A stretch of 64,000 nucleotides of DNA from positions 1,149,369-1,213,368 of the forward strand of contig NZ_CP100445.1 of NCBI RefSeq assembly GCF_024227435.1. Reading direction: 5' to 3'. The stretch is from Natrinema caseinilyticum. Its GTDB lineage: Archaea > Halobacteriota > Halobacteria > Halobacteriales > Natrialbaceae. The translations under genes were made by a program, and so were the position numbers. The notes below the pieces were generated by a model. The model was not told where the DNA came from and did no database searches. It was given only the letters and a program-made list of their open reading frames with translations. Position 1 is the first letter of the stretch. Every line of letters begins with the position of its first letter. This document shows positions 34,906 to 43,791 of this stretch, one piece after another.

Positions 34906-36105
34906 TCAGTTCGTCGTGATAACTTCGATCACGTCCCGCGATTCGACCTCGTAGTCTTTGCCCAACTGGCGGTTCGTCCGGCAGTCGATGGCGTGTAGAA
35001 AGCCGTCGCCGATGTCGGAGTGGAGGCTGTACGCGAACTCTTCCGCCGTCGAGTTCGGGGATATCAGATAACAGTCCGGCAGTACTTCGCCGCGTTCGTT
35101 CCCCAGCCCGTTCGCGCCGCCTGGAAACACCGGTGTGACGCCGAGAACGTCGAACAGCGCCGTCTCGAGCGCCGCTTGAACGCCCGTCGCGCCGTACTCG
35201 GTGAGAAAGTCCCGGATCTGTTCGAGGCCCTCCTCCTGTTCTGCCGAGACGTCGCCCGTGATCTCGAAGTCCGCGTCCCCCGGCCTGTAGTCGACGACGC
35301 CCGCCTTCTCGGCCGACTTCAGGGCTTTCTCGGCGTGGGCGCTGCAGGGGACGATCGTCAGGTGGTCGTAGTCCGGATCGCTCGTGATCGCCTCGTAATT
35401 CTGCTGGGCGGCGGGCGTGTCCATCTTGTTCGCCGCGATGACCATCGGCTTGGTCGCCGTCCGAATCTCGCGAGCCAACGCGAGTTCGTCCGCCTCGTCC
35501 CACGCGTCCGGATCGAAACCGACGTCGACCCGTCTGATGAGGCGTTTGATCTCGTCTTCGGTCGTCTTGAAGGCGCTCATCTGCTCTGCGAGTTCTTCCT
35601 CGATGGCGTCGTCCTCCGTCGTGTAGCCCGACGCGTAGCGTTCGATCCCCTTCTGCAGGATTCCCAGGTACCACTGGTCGAGTTCCTCCTCGAGGAAGGC
35701 GATGTCGTCGCGGGGATCGTGGCCCTCGGTCGGCTCACCCTCGGCGTCGGTCGTGCCGGAAAAGTCGACGACGTGGACCAGTACGTCCGTCTCGTTCAGA
35801 TCCGTGAGGAACTGGTTCCCGAGCCCGTTCCCCTCGTGTGCACCGGGGATCAGTCCGGCGACGTCGACGAGTTTCGTCGGGACGAACCGCGTCCCGTGGT
35901 CGCAGTACCCGACGGAGGGCGTACACTCCTCGTCGAACTCCGGTGCGGCGCAGTCGACGCGCACGTAGGCCTCGCCCACGCTGGGATCGATAGTCGTGAA
36001 CGGATACGCACCTTCGGGAACGTCGTTCATCGTCGCCGCGTTGAAAAAGGATGATTTGCCGACGGACGGCTTCCCCACCAGTCCGATCCGGTAACTCGTA
36101 CTCAT
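34906..36105 (-). CDS. Obg/YchF-family GTP-binding protein
   Basis: 399 residues. P-loop G11-KPSVGKS18, switch II DVAGLIPGAHEGNGLGNQFL and the C-terminal TGS domain (about 325-397; SLHSDIGDGFLHAIDCRTN and QLGKDYEVESRDVIEV) are those of COG0012. In this protein G4 is NKMD (226-229), a canonical guanine-specificity motif, whereas bacterial/eukaryal YchF-OLA1 enzymes have a changed G4 and prefer ATP. It is therefore better called a GTPase of this family than a YchF ATPase. It is ribosome-associated by family knowledge. Monocistronic. Confidence 0.9.
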   Translation of the reverse strand: MSTSYRIGLVGKPSVGKSSFFNAATMNDVPEGAYPFTTIDPSVGEAYVRVDCAAPEFDEECTPSVGYCDHGTRFVPTKLVDVAGLIPGAHEGNGLGNQFLTDLNETDVLVHVVDFSGTTDAEGEPTEGHDPRDDIAFLEEELDQWYLGILQKGIERYASGYTTEDDAIEEELAEQMSAFKTTEDEIKRLIRRVDVGFDPDAWDEADELALAREIRTATKPMVIAANKMDTPAAQQNYEAITSDPDYDHLTIVPCSAHAEKALKSAEKAGVVDYRPGDADFEITGDVSAEQEEGLEQIRDFLTEYGATGVQAALETALFDVLGVTPVFPGGANGLGNERGEVLPDCYLISPNSTAEEFAYSLHSDIGDGFLHAIDCRTNRQLGKDYEVESRDVIEVITTN

Positions 36106-36203
36106 TACCCCTTCTGGTCGCGGGGTGACTAAACGGGTTTCTGTCCGACAGCGGCGTGGTATGGACTCGCCTCACACGACCTAGCGTGCGTCGGCGGCTC
36201 GAG

Positions 36204-37178
36204 TCAAACGTGCGTCGGCGGCTCGACGGCCGTTTCGATGTCGAGTTCGTCGGCGACGTCCTCGAGCAGGTCGCCTTTGACCTCCGAGCTCCGCCAGCCG
36301 ATTTCGGCGACCAGCGGGGGGTCGAACTCGGATCGGATCGTCTCGAGTCGCTCCCGCTCCGTCGCCACGCGCTCGCGAAGGTACCGTGCGCCGCGGCCGT
36401 TCTCGTCGGCGTCGGGCGACGGCGTGAGTTTGTTCGCGACGAGCCCGCGGACCGCGAGGTCCTTCTCCGCGAGGTCGGCGATGGCGCGTCGGGTCTCGTT
36501 CAGCGACAGTTCGTCGGGATTCAAGACGAGGAAGAACGCGGCGTCGTCGTCGAGCGCCGACCCGGCGAACTCGAAGAACTCCTTGCGCTCCTGGAGGCGC
36601 GCGAGGACGGGATCGCCCTCCATCACGCGCCGCGGCTCGTTGGCGCCGACGGCGGCCTTCTCGAAGAGGTCGATGCTCGTCCGCCGTTTGTGCATCAACC
36701 GATCGATCCACCCTTCGAGCAGTTCCGGCAGCCCGAGGAGTCGGAGGGTGCTCCCCGTCGGCGACGTATCGAAGACGACGCGGTCGTACGGATCGGCGCT
36801 GCGCATCACGTCGACGAACCGATCGAACAACGCCGACTCGTAGGCGCCGGGGGTCCCGTGCGCCATCTCCAGTTGCCGGTTGATCTCGTTGACCATCGCC
36901 GCCGAAACCTGCTCAGAGAGATCCTGACGGATTTCGTTCAAGTGTCGCGTCACCTCGTCGTCGGGGTCGATCTGCATCGCGTCGAGCCCCTCTACTCCCG
37001 CGACCGGTCGCGGGGAATCGTCGAACTCCTGGTCGAACACGTCGGTAACCGAGTGGGCCGGGTCGGTCGAGACCACCAGCGTTCGATGCCCGTCGCGCGC
37101 ACATCGGAGCGCGTACGCACACGAGACGGTCGTTTTCCCGACGCCGCCTTTCCCGCCGAAGAAGACGAACGGTTCCAT
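36204..37178 (-). CDS. ArsA/GET3-family ATPase
   Basis: 324 residues from ATG 37178 (MEPFVFFGGKGGVGKTTVSC). It has the deviant Walker A with the signature lysine (GGKGGVGKTT, 8-17), STDPAHSVTDVF, DTSPTGSTLRLLGLPELL and LVANKLTPSPDADENG as the purine-binding region. No CxxC zinc pair of eukaryotic Get3 is present. It could act in tail-anchored protein handling or metalloid transport; no arsenite pump gene is near. Its start overlaps the stop of the small 98-residue gene by one base (TGATG), so the two are translationally coupled. Confidence 0.88.
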   Translation of the reverse strand: MEPFVFFGGKGGVGKTTVSCAYALRCARDGHRTLVVSTDPAHSVTDVFDQEFDDSPRPVAGVEGLDAMQIDPDDEVTRHLNEIRQDLSEQVSAAMVNEINRQLEMAHGTPGAYESALFDRFVDVMRSADPYDRVVFDTSPTGSTLRLLGLPELLEGWIDRLMHKRRTSIDLFEKAAVGANEPRRVMEGDPVLARLQERKEFFEFAGSALDDDAAFFLVLNPDELSLNETRRAIADLAEKDLAVRGLVANKLTPSPDADENGRGARYLRERVATERERLETIRSEFDPPLVAEIGWRSSEVKGDLLEDVADELDIETAVEPPTHV

Positions 37179-37474
37179 CAGAAGTGGTACTGCTGACCCT
37201 TGCGTTCGATGTACGAGTCGCGATCCCACAGCCGCCGTTCCCACGATTCGAACTCGGTTTCGAGGTAGGGCAACAGCTCCGACGTGTAGTACGAGACCGG
37301 CGACGGAATGCCGAACGCGTCCGGGAAACACGCAAGAATGAACGCGTCCTCGGTGTCCTCGGCTTCCTTCTCGATCTTCTCGTAGGCCGGATGCGAGATC
37401 ATTCCGTGGTAGAGTCCTCGCACCCACTCCTCGAGCGTTTCGCGATACCGTTCGATCCGATCGGCCAGGGCCAT
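37178..37474 (-). CDS. 98-residue protein coupled to the ArsA-family ATPase
   Basis: A helical charged protein (MALADRIERYRETLEEWVRG ... AYEKIEKEAEDTEDAFILAC ... SYYTSELLPYLETEFESWE). No family recognised and no metal or nucleotide motif. The one-base overlap with the ATPase start suggests the two products are made together and may interact. It is divergent from the CobW gene, with 74 bp between the starts. Confidence 0.75.
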   Translation of the reverse strand: MALADRIERYRETLEEWVRGLYHGMISHPAYEKIEKEAEDTEDAFILACFPDAFGIPSPVSYYTSELLPYLETEFESWERRLWDRDSYIERKGQQYHF

Positions 37475-37548
37475 GCCCGTACGTCCGTTCTGGAGGCTAA
37501 AAACCCTCTTGGAACGGTTTCAAGGCGCTGCAGTTCCAGTGGTCGAAC

Positions 37549-38865
37549 ATGGCTACGGACACGGCCGAGAACATTCCTGTCACGATCCTCTCCGGGAGTC
37601 TGGGGGCGGGCAAGACGACGCTCCTCAATCACCTGCTGTCGAACGCGGGCGATCGGAAGCTCGCGGTCCTCGTCAACGACATGGGGGCGGTCAACGTCGA
37701 CGCCGAACTCGTCGCCGAGGGCTCCGAACTCGAACTCGAGGGGGGCGTCGCCGAGTTATCGAACGGCTGTATCTGCTGTGAACTCCAGGACGACCTCGAG
37801 ACCGCCGTCGTCAGACTGGCCCGGGACCGATCGTTCGACCACCTCGTCGTCGAATCGTCGGGGATCTCGGAACCGGCACCAGTCGCGCGGCTGTTCACGA
37901 CCGAGTCACGCGTCGCCGCACGCTACGACGTCGACACGCTCGTCACCGTCCTCGACACGCCCGCCTTTCTCGAGGCGTTCGCCGGCGACGAAACGCCACA
38001 GCGTCGAGGCGAGGAGGGCGACCGGCCGCTGTCGGACTTGCTCGTCGAGCAGGTCGAGGTCTCGAACGTCGTGCTCCTCAACAAAGCCGACCTGTGCAGC
38101 GAGGCGGAGCTCGCGGAGGCCGAGGAGCTCGTCCGAGCCCTCCAGCCGGACGCGAAGACGATCCCCACGACGTTCTCGGCTGTCGATCCCGACCGACTGC
38201 TCGGTGCGGACCTGTTCAACTCAAAGCGGGTGAACGACCTCCCCGGCTGGAAGCGGGCGCTGGCGGCGGCCGACGCGGATGGCGGACACGGTGGCGGTGA
38301 CCACGACGGGACTCCCCCGCAGCGTGGCGAGAGCACCGACCGTCACGACCACGAGAAAACCGATGGCCGCGACGAGGGCAACGGGGACGACCACCACAGT
38401 CACCACGGTCACCACCATCCTGACGAGGTCTACGGCGTGTCGTCCTTCGTCTACCGCCGCAGGCGTCCCTTCCACCCCGAGCGATTCGCCGCGTTCCTCG
38501 AGTCGCTGCCCTCTGCGATCGTCCGCGCGAAGGGGACCGCCTGGATCGCCGACAACGAGATGCGGGTGTCGATCGCCCAGGCCGGGCCGTCGATAAGGGC
38601 CACCGCACAGGGCCCCTGGATCGCCAGCCTCCCCGAGGTCGAGCGCGACCTCTACCGATCGAACCGCCCCGACCTCGAGTGGCACGACGACCACGGCGAT
38701 CGCCGGACGGAACTCGTCTTCATCGGCACGGACTACGACGAATCGGCGCTCCGGACGGACCTGGAGAACGCGCTCGTCACCGACGACGAGTGGCGTGTCG
38801 ACGCGGGTCTCGAGGGGCGCTTCCCCGACGAACAGGGTGCGGAAGTCGTCGTCCGCGAGCCCTGA
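37549..38865 (+). CDS. CobW/G3E-family GTPase metallochaperone with His-rich linker
   Basis: 438 residues. P-loop GSLGAGKTT (16-24), the metal-binding motif GCICC (73-77), SSGISEPAPVARLF, NKADLCSEAEL as G4 and a CobW C-terminal domain (about 300-425; VSSFVYRRRRPFHPERFAAF). Between the GTPase and C-terminal domains a roughly 50-residue linker contains many His residues (for example DHHSHHGHHHPDEV), typical of Zn- or Ni/Co-binding COG0523 proteins. Probably moves Zn or another divalent metal to a target protein; the target is not evident here. Confidence 0.9.
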   Translation: MATDTAENIPVTILSGSLGAGKTTLLNHLLSNAGDRKLAVLVNDMGAVNVDAELVAEGSELELEGGVAELSNGCICCELQDDLETAVVRLARDRSFDHLVVESSGISEPAPVARLFTTESRVAARYDVDTLVTVLDTPAFLEAFAGDETPQRRGEEGDRPLSDLLVEQVEVSNVVLLNKADLCSEAELAEAEELVRALQPDAKTIPTTFSAVDPDRLLGADLFNSKRVNDLPGWKRALAAADADGGHGGGDHDGTPPQRGESTDRHDHEKTDGRDEGNGDDHHSHHGHHHPDEVYGVSSFVYRRRRPFHPERFAAFLESLPSAIVRAKGTAWIADNEMRVSIAQAGPSIRATAQGPWIASLPEVERDLYRSNRPDLEWHDDHGDRRTELVFIGTDYDESALRTDLENALVTDDEWRVDAGLEGRFPDEQGAEVVVREP

Positions 38866-39599
38866 TCCGCCTCTGTTGGTATCGCCGGTTTTCCATAGAC
38901 AGACGGAAGATACGCCACGAAGTCGGGTCATGCTTAAATCGGAGCACTTCTCGAAGCTTCGTTGGAGACCGACCGAAATGTGTTCAAAGACGGTCATACC
39001 AAACGACGATACCGAGTTTGTAGAACTGCTAGCTATACCGTGGTCAATAATTCAATCGGCCAAATATTCGTAAAGGTTCCATAGTGTCACGTAACCTCCT
39101 AGAATTAATATTATTATTGCAATTGTTATTTTCTCTGGGTGTAAAACAGTAGCGATCACACTCCCGGTAGACAAGAGGATAAGAATGGAAAGAAGTGGTT
39201 TGTTAATTTACATTAGAATTGTTTAGACGTGATTTCTTCGGCTGGCGCACTACACAATACGTAACGATAAACAAGAATGTTCCTGTCCTATTTATTCAGA
39301 TTTCCCTTTGTTACTGTTACCGGGCAGGGGGAGGGTGGACTACAACGTGGTGGGTTACTGGGAATGTCGTATATGGACGGTGGATCGGATCTGGTTTCGC
39401 TAGCGCTTCGATAATCCGGTATTTGACATCCTCCACACGACTGAAGATCGTGGGCTTTCTCCTCGGTATTCTGTGATTTCACCGCGCCTCACGATATTTC
39501 TCACCCGACTCAGTTGTCCTCGGATGCCCGATCCTCTCAGACGTTTCCGCCTTTGCCGACTCGAGGCGTCATTTGAATCAGTTTCGCTGTAAATCCAAG
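38866..39599. other. AT-rich gap with no supported gene
   Basis: About 38930-39480 is much more AT-rich than the rest of the window (for example AATTAATATTATTATTGCAA). Short frames are present but lack homology-like features or codon bias. An IS200/IS605-like terminal hairpin lies near its right side, so the segment is probably a decayed insertion or a small integrated fragment. Confidence 0.55.
39425..39478. mobile_element. IS200/IS605-like terminal sequence
   Basis: GACATCCTCCACACGACTGA, continuing AGATCGTGGGCTTTCTCCTC, contains the hairpin CCACaCGA-CTGAAGA-TCGTGGG (39433-39454) with the CTGAAG loop also present in the TnpB-relic hairpin at 23038-23047. Haloarchaeal IS605-family ends commonly have this form. 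No transposase remains, so it is a solo end or MITE-like scar. Confidence 0.5.
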
Positions 39600-39920
39600 C
39601 TAGCCGACGACTAACGGAACCGCGAGCGCGACGATGAGCGCCGCGAGGATCGGAATGAGGTGAAACAGTCGTTCGGCGCGGACCGCGGACGGGACGGCGC
39701 CGACCGCCTCGGGGCGGAACGTCCACACCTGTCGGTAGAACGCGGCGACGGTCGCGACGGCGAACAGCGCAGCGGAGGCCGCGATCGCGATCTCGAGCGA
39801 CAGACCGAGCGCTTGCCCGTACAGCGGCCCGAACGACAGCAGGACCATGAAGGAGAGCCCGACGACGACGACGAACGGGACCGGATCGACCGTCGATCCG
39901 TGGCGGTTTCGCAGGTGCAT
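39600..39920 (-). CDS. Small multi-pass membrane protein
   Basis: 106 residues with three hydrophobic segments, about 15-35 (VPFVVVVGLSFMVLLSFGPL), about 40-60 (LEIAIAASAALFAVATVAAF) and about 85-105 (LIPILAALIVALAVPLVVG). A basic N-terminus MHLRNRHG precedes them, suggesting an inside-in orientation. No family recognised. Confidence 0.65.
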   Translation of the reverse strand: MHLRNRHGSTVDPVPFVVVVGLSFMVLLSFGPLYGQALGLSLEIAIAASAALFAVATVAAFYRQVWTFRPEAVGAVPSAVRAERLFHLIPILAALIVALAVPLVVG

Positions 39921-40102
39921 ACCTGTCGTTCGCTCCGAGGGAGCAAAGAGGTACGCCGGGCATTCTCAGCCGGCGCTAGCGGTCGAGGAATTCGCAGTCG
40001 AGAGGACGCACGCTACTGGCCCTCGAGCGAGCGGAAGATTCGGGGCCCCCACGGCTCGCGTGGACGACCAATAGTTAAGTGTCGGTACCGTCCTCACCCT
40101 GT

Positions 40103-40327
40103 ATGAGCGATGAGGATTCGGAGCGGGAGGGATTCGAGGCGGGCGTCTCGTCCTCAAGCGGAGATCCGCGCGTCCTGCTCGTCATGAACGCCGTCCTGTC
40201 GACGCTGTTCGCGTGGACTATCGTCTGGGGGTTGTCCTTTCTGGATATCGTCGAGTTCGGTATCGTCAACGTCGCAACGGCTGCGATACTCCTGTTCGCG
40301 GTGACGTATCTCGTGACGAACGCGTAA
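40103..40327 (+). CDS. Small membrane protein with acidic N-terminus
   Basis: 74 residues from ATG 40103. Acidic, Ser-rich N-terminus (MSDEDSEREGFEAGVSSSSG), then two membrane segments (about 25-45, VLLVMNAVLSTLFAWTIVWG; about 52-72, VNVATAAILLFAVTYLV). AT-rich AATAGTTAAG about 30 nt upstream may be the promoter. No family recognised; such short two-helix proteins are common in haloarchaea. Confidence 0.65.
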   Translation: MSDEDSEREGFEAGVSSSSGDPRVLLVMNAVLSTLFAWTIVWGLSFLDIVEFGIVNVATAAILLFAVTYLVTNA

Positions 40328-40348
40328 CGTCGGGCAGGGTCGCCCTGA

Positions 40349-40534
40349 CTACCTCCCGTAAATGAGCCTGCGACCGATGTCGTCGATCCGATCGGTCACC
40401 CGTCCCGCCCAGGCGGCCGGCGAGACGCGACGGAGCGTCTGATCGTCGATTTCGATAGCCCCCTCGTCGAACGGACTTCGGTTCGGGTTCTCCTCGTCGT
40501 CGCCGGACGACGCGACGTCGACGACCGTCGACAT
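40349..40534 (-). CDS. Small hypothetical protein
   Basis: 61 residues from ATG 40534 (MSTVVDVASSGDDEE); a longer start at 40573 would add a CGRC-containing N-terminus. The C-terminus DQTLRRVSPAAWAGRVTDRI may be an amphipathic helix. The frame has haloarchaeal codon use, but there is no recognised family and the start is uncertain. Confidence 0.45.
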   Translation of the reverse strand: MSTVVDVASSGDDEENPNRSPFDEGAIEIDDQTLRRVSPAAWAGRVTDRIDDIGRRLIYGR

Positions 40535-40870
40535 CGAACACCGGCCGCACGCTTCTGTTTTCTTCCCTCCCATGCGTGTCCCTTGCACGCTAGTTCGTCT
40601 CCGTCGGCTAAAATCTACCGACCGGATCGATTCGGGCGACCGCCTCTGTCGCAGCTGTCGGGTGGATCTAGACGGTCGGATCGATCACGACGACGGGAGA
40701 GCCAGCACCGCCGCAACCGAGCGACCGGGACTGCGGGCGCAGGCCCCCCACCGACGAATACTTGCTCCCCCGGTCGCAATCGGTGATATGAGAAAACGGG
40801 TCAGGGAGCGGGTCGAAATCGAACGGGCGTCGAGTCGTAAGCGGGTCTTCTCACATCCCGCTGGCGTCCG

Positions 40871-41479
40871 ATGAGCGAGAAAGCGACGCCGGAGGAACTG
40901 CCGGCGGAAATCCGCGACGCGGTCCCCGACTGGGACGACGAGTACCTGGACCGCGTGTCAGACCGGTTGATGTACAACTACGACCTCGAGAAGGATCACC
41001 GAAGCGGCGGCGAGCGGTGGGACCTCTACGGGGAAATGCGCGTTCGCAGCCAGAAACAGTTCTTTCATCCGGCGCTCTCCTACGCCGACCACGAGGCCGA
41101 GGAGTATCTCTTCGCCCGGCGCGATCCCCGGCCGACCGTGGCGGACCTCGAGCGCCTCGTCGAACGGGGCCACGAGATGGCCGAGGAGCGCGTCGTCCCC
41201 GACGAGGAACACTTCGGGACGGATTTCACGTTCGTCCTCGTGGCCGACGAACTGTCGGCGGCCGTCCGCGAGCACGTTTCCGGGTTCCGGGATCGGACGT
41301 TACTGAAGTTCGGCTATCACGGTCACTACGAGATCAATCTCGTCGTCGTGGTCCCCGACGCGGACGACCACGTCGCCAGCGAGGCCGCGGACGCGAAAGA
41401 AGCGTTCACTTTGTGGGACGACGTTAGCACGCCCTCGGAAGGATTCCTCTCGCGGTTCGCGAAACGGTTCTGGCGCTAA
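40871..41479 (+). CDS. Conserved-looking protein of unknown function
   Basis: 202 residues. Features are LPAEIRDAVPDWDDEYLDRV, RLMYNYDLEKDHRSGGERWD, FFHPALSYADHEAEEYLFAR and a C-terminal strand-rich part TDFTFVLVADELSAAVREHV, LLKFGYHGHYEINLVVVVPD. No metal or nucleotide motif stands out. The body is acidic and soluble, ending in a basic tail (FAKRFWR). I do not recognise the family; the open frame and codon bias support a real gene. Confidence 0.7.
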   Translation: MSEKATPEELPAEIRDAVPDWDDEYLDRVSDRLMYNYDLEKDHRSGGERWDLYGEMRVRSQKQFFHPALSYADHEAEEYLFARRDPRPTVADLERLVERGHEMAEERVVPDEEHFGTDFTFVLVADELSAAVREHVSGFRDRTLLKFGYHGHYEINLVVVVPDADDHVASEAADAKEAFTLWDDVSTPSEGFLSRFAKRFWR

Positions 41480-41563
41480 TCCCGTCGCGAGACGGGCCGC
41501 GGCGATACCGACCGGTCGCTGCCGACCTGCGGAAAAATGAAAACTCGAATCCGGTCGCTGTCG

Positions 41564-43414
41564 TCAGTCGTCGCCCGGTTCGGCCGCTGCCGGTCCGGGT
41601 TCCCGACGGACCTGACTAATGTTTCTGTACCCGAGTCTGACGAGTGCGAGCGCGAGGCCGATCAACACCAGCCCGAGGACAATCTGCACGACCGCCGAGA
41701 ACTGTCCCTCGAGCGACGTCGCCCCGCCCTGCAGCAGGTTCAGATAGAGGTTCTCGTAGAAGACCAGGATCAGCAGACCGAGGGTGGTGATCGTGACCAT
41801 GATCGCCATCGGGACGCCGGTCGAGATGAGCTGTTTGCTGTCGTCCCAGTTGGCGAGCCAGACGGTCGCGGTCAGCAGCGCGAGCGCAGCGAGCAACTGG
41901 TTGGCGCCGCCGAAGAGCTGCCAGAGGACGACCCACTGGCCGGAGACGACGAGTATGTACGCGGGGACGACTTGCACGATCGGGTTCGTGTATCGACCGC
42001 GCGCGATGGAGCGGATATCCGTGTTCAGGCCGGTATCGGTCCGGCCGGCGGGCGTCCCGACGATCTCTTCCATCATGTAGCGGCCGAGACGGACGGCCGT
42101 GTCGGTCGACGTGAGCAGGAAGCTCACGAGGACGAGCGCCATGAACACGGCGCCAACCGTTTCCGGCACCCCGAGACTGGTGAGAATGAGCCCACCGCCG
42201 GACGCGAAGTTCGGGAGCGCGGCGCCGATCCCGCCTGCCGGGTCGGCAAAGCCCCACACGGCGAGCGTCGAAAGCGCGACCGCGGCGAGCAGCCCCTCGC
42301 CGAGCATCCCGCCGTAACCGATCAGCCGAGCGTCGGTTTCGTTGTTGAGTTGTTTGGCAGTCGTCCCCGAGGAAACCAGCGAGTGGAACCCGCTGATCGT
42401 CCCGCAGGCGATCGTGATGAAAAGCAGCGGGAACAGTGGTGCGTACCCGGCCGCCTCGACGCCCCAGAACCCTTCGAACGCGCCGATAGAGCTGTCGATG
42501 ACGAGCGGTTCGGACGAGGTCCCGAGGATCGTTCCGACGATTATCGCGACGATCGCACCACCGACACCTGCGTACAGCAGGAACGATGATAGGTAGTCAC
42601 GCGGCTGGAGCAACACCCACACCGGGAGGGCGCTGGCGATCGCGGCGTAGACCATCACGATCGGGATCCAGGCCGCGGTGTTCGCGCCGAGCGCGCCCGC
42701 ACCGGGCACCCACGTCCCTTCTCCGCCGAAGAGAACGATCACCGAGAGGTCCGCCGTGCGTTCGGCGGTCGGCTGGAACAGTGCGAGCGGGAAATTAACT
42801 CCGACCCAGACGGCCGCGAACACGCCCGCGACGAACGCTATCGTCCCGGGGACGAACGGGCCGTTGAACTGGTACAGGTAGGCCCCGAAGGCGAGTGCCA
42901 GCAAAATGTAGATGAACGACGCCGTCACCACCTCCGGATACGCGTTGAAGACGATCCCGACGACAAGTGCGAACACCGCGACGACGAGGATGATCGTTAT
43001 GAACGCGAACCAGAGCAACATTTTCTTGCCGCTCTCGCCAACGTACTCGCCGATCATGTAGCCGATCGACTTCCCCTCGTGACGGAGGCTTCCGGAGAGC
43101 GAGACGAAGTCGTGAACGGCACCCATCAGCGGATTCCCGATTGCGATCCACAGCAACGCGGGCACCCATCCCCAGATGGCACCCGCCGTGATCGGTCCGA
43201 CGATCGGCGCACCACCCGCGATACTCGAGTAGTGATGGCCCAACAGGACCGGTTTTTTCGAGGGGACGTACTCCTGTCCGTCCTCGTATTTGTGTGCCGG
43301 TGTTTCCGCGTCCTCGTCGAGTTCGACGAACCGTGTCAGGTATCTCGAGTACCCCACGTATCCAGCGGTAAACGTCACCAGTACTGCCGCGATGATCCAA
43401 ATAACCTGTGTCAT
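41564..43414 (-). CDS. cstA: CstA-family carbon starvation/pyruvate transporter
   Basis: 616 residues from ATG 43414 (MTQVIWIIAAVLVTFTAGYV). Sixteen or so membrane helices; CstA signatures include HHYSSIAGGAPIVGPITAGA, WGWVPALLWIAIGNPLMGAV, FHSLVSSGTTAKQL and SFLLTSTDTAVRLGRYMMEE. The bacterial members take up peptides or pyruvate. The C-terminal helical part ends in a short cytosolic tail. In-frame ATG at 43444 is an alternative but lies too close to the TATA-like TTATAAAA at 43459-43466. Confidence 0.9.
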   Translation of the reverse strand: MTQVIWIIAAVLVTFTAGYVGYSRYLTRFVELDEDAETPAHKYEDGQEYVPSKKPVLLGHHYSSIAGGAPIVGPITAGAIWGWVPALLWIAIGNPLMGAVHDFVSLSGSLRHEGKSIGYMIGEYVGESGKKMLLWFAFITIILVVAVFALVVGIVFNAYPEVVTASFIYILLALAFGAYLYQFNGPFVPGTIAFVAGVFAAVWVGVNFPLALFQPTAERTADLSVIVLFGGEGTWVPGAGALGANTAAWIPIVMVYAAIASALPVWVLLQPRDYLSSFLLYAGVGGAIVAIIVGTILGTSSEPLVIDSSIGAFEGFWGVEAAGYAPLFPLLFITIACGTISGFHSLVSSGTTAKQLNNETDARLIGYGGMLGEGLLAAVALSTLAVWGFADPAGGIGAALPNFASGGGLILTSLGVPETVGAVFMALVLVSFLLTSTDTAVRLGRYMMEEIVGTPAGRTDTGLNTDIRSIARGRYTNPIVQVVPAYILVVSGQWVVLWQLFGGANQLLAALALLTATVWLANWDDSKQLISTGVPMAIMVTITTLGLLILVFYENLYLNLLQGGATSLEGQFSAVVQIVLGLVLIGLALALVRLGYRNISQVRREPGPAAAEPGDD

Positions 43415-43791
43415 GATAGCCCCACGCGCATCAAGGGATTGCATAAACCTTAATTGTTTTTTATAACTATTTGGAGGAGGGACAGAATATTTAAGTTCTA
43501 ACCATATGGAATCTATAAAAATAATTCGTCCAACAGGAGGCGAACGCCGTCGAAGCGGGATAGCCATCCGCTGATTCATCGTATATCGGCGGGGTCCTCC
43601 CTGCGGACAGTATTCGTCGTTTTGCCGTAGAATTTAATTATCTGAACCGTGGGTGCCGAACTCGCGGACGACCCCCGGTTCGTTCGAACAGGCCCGAACG
43701 TATGGACCGACCGCGATACCCGGCCGATTCTGTCGGGATACCCGGTCGGTACGGAAGGCGAGAACCGGGCCCGACGCGTCCGACGCACCCG
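43415..43791. other. AT-rich upstream region of cstA
   Basis: 377 bp with several AT-rich blocks (for example ATATTTAAGTTCTAACCATA and TCTATAAAAATAATTCG) and no supported gene. Likely holds the cstA promoter (TTATAAAA read on the minus strand, 43459-43466) and possibly regulatory sites; the part toward 43791 is ordinary sequence. Confidence 0.5.

Noticed and set aside
38929..39073. Short frame starting MLKSEHFSKL downstream of cobW
   Set aside because: 47 codons with no motif in AT-rich, probably decayed DNA; insufficient support.
39219..39476. 85-codon plus-strand frame in the AT-rich gap
   Set aside because: No codon bias or motif, atypical composition (many Trp, Cys and aromatic residues) and overlap with an IS end; treated as non-coding.
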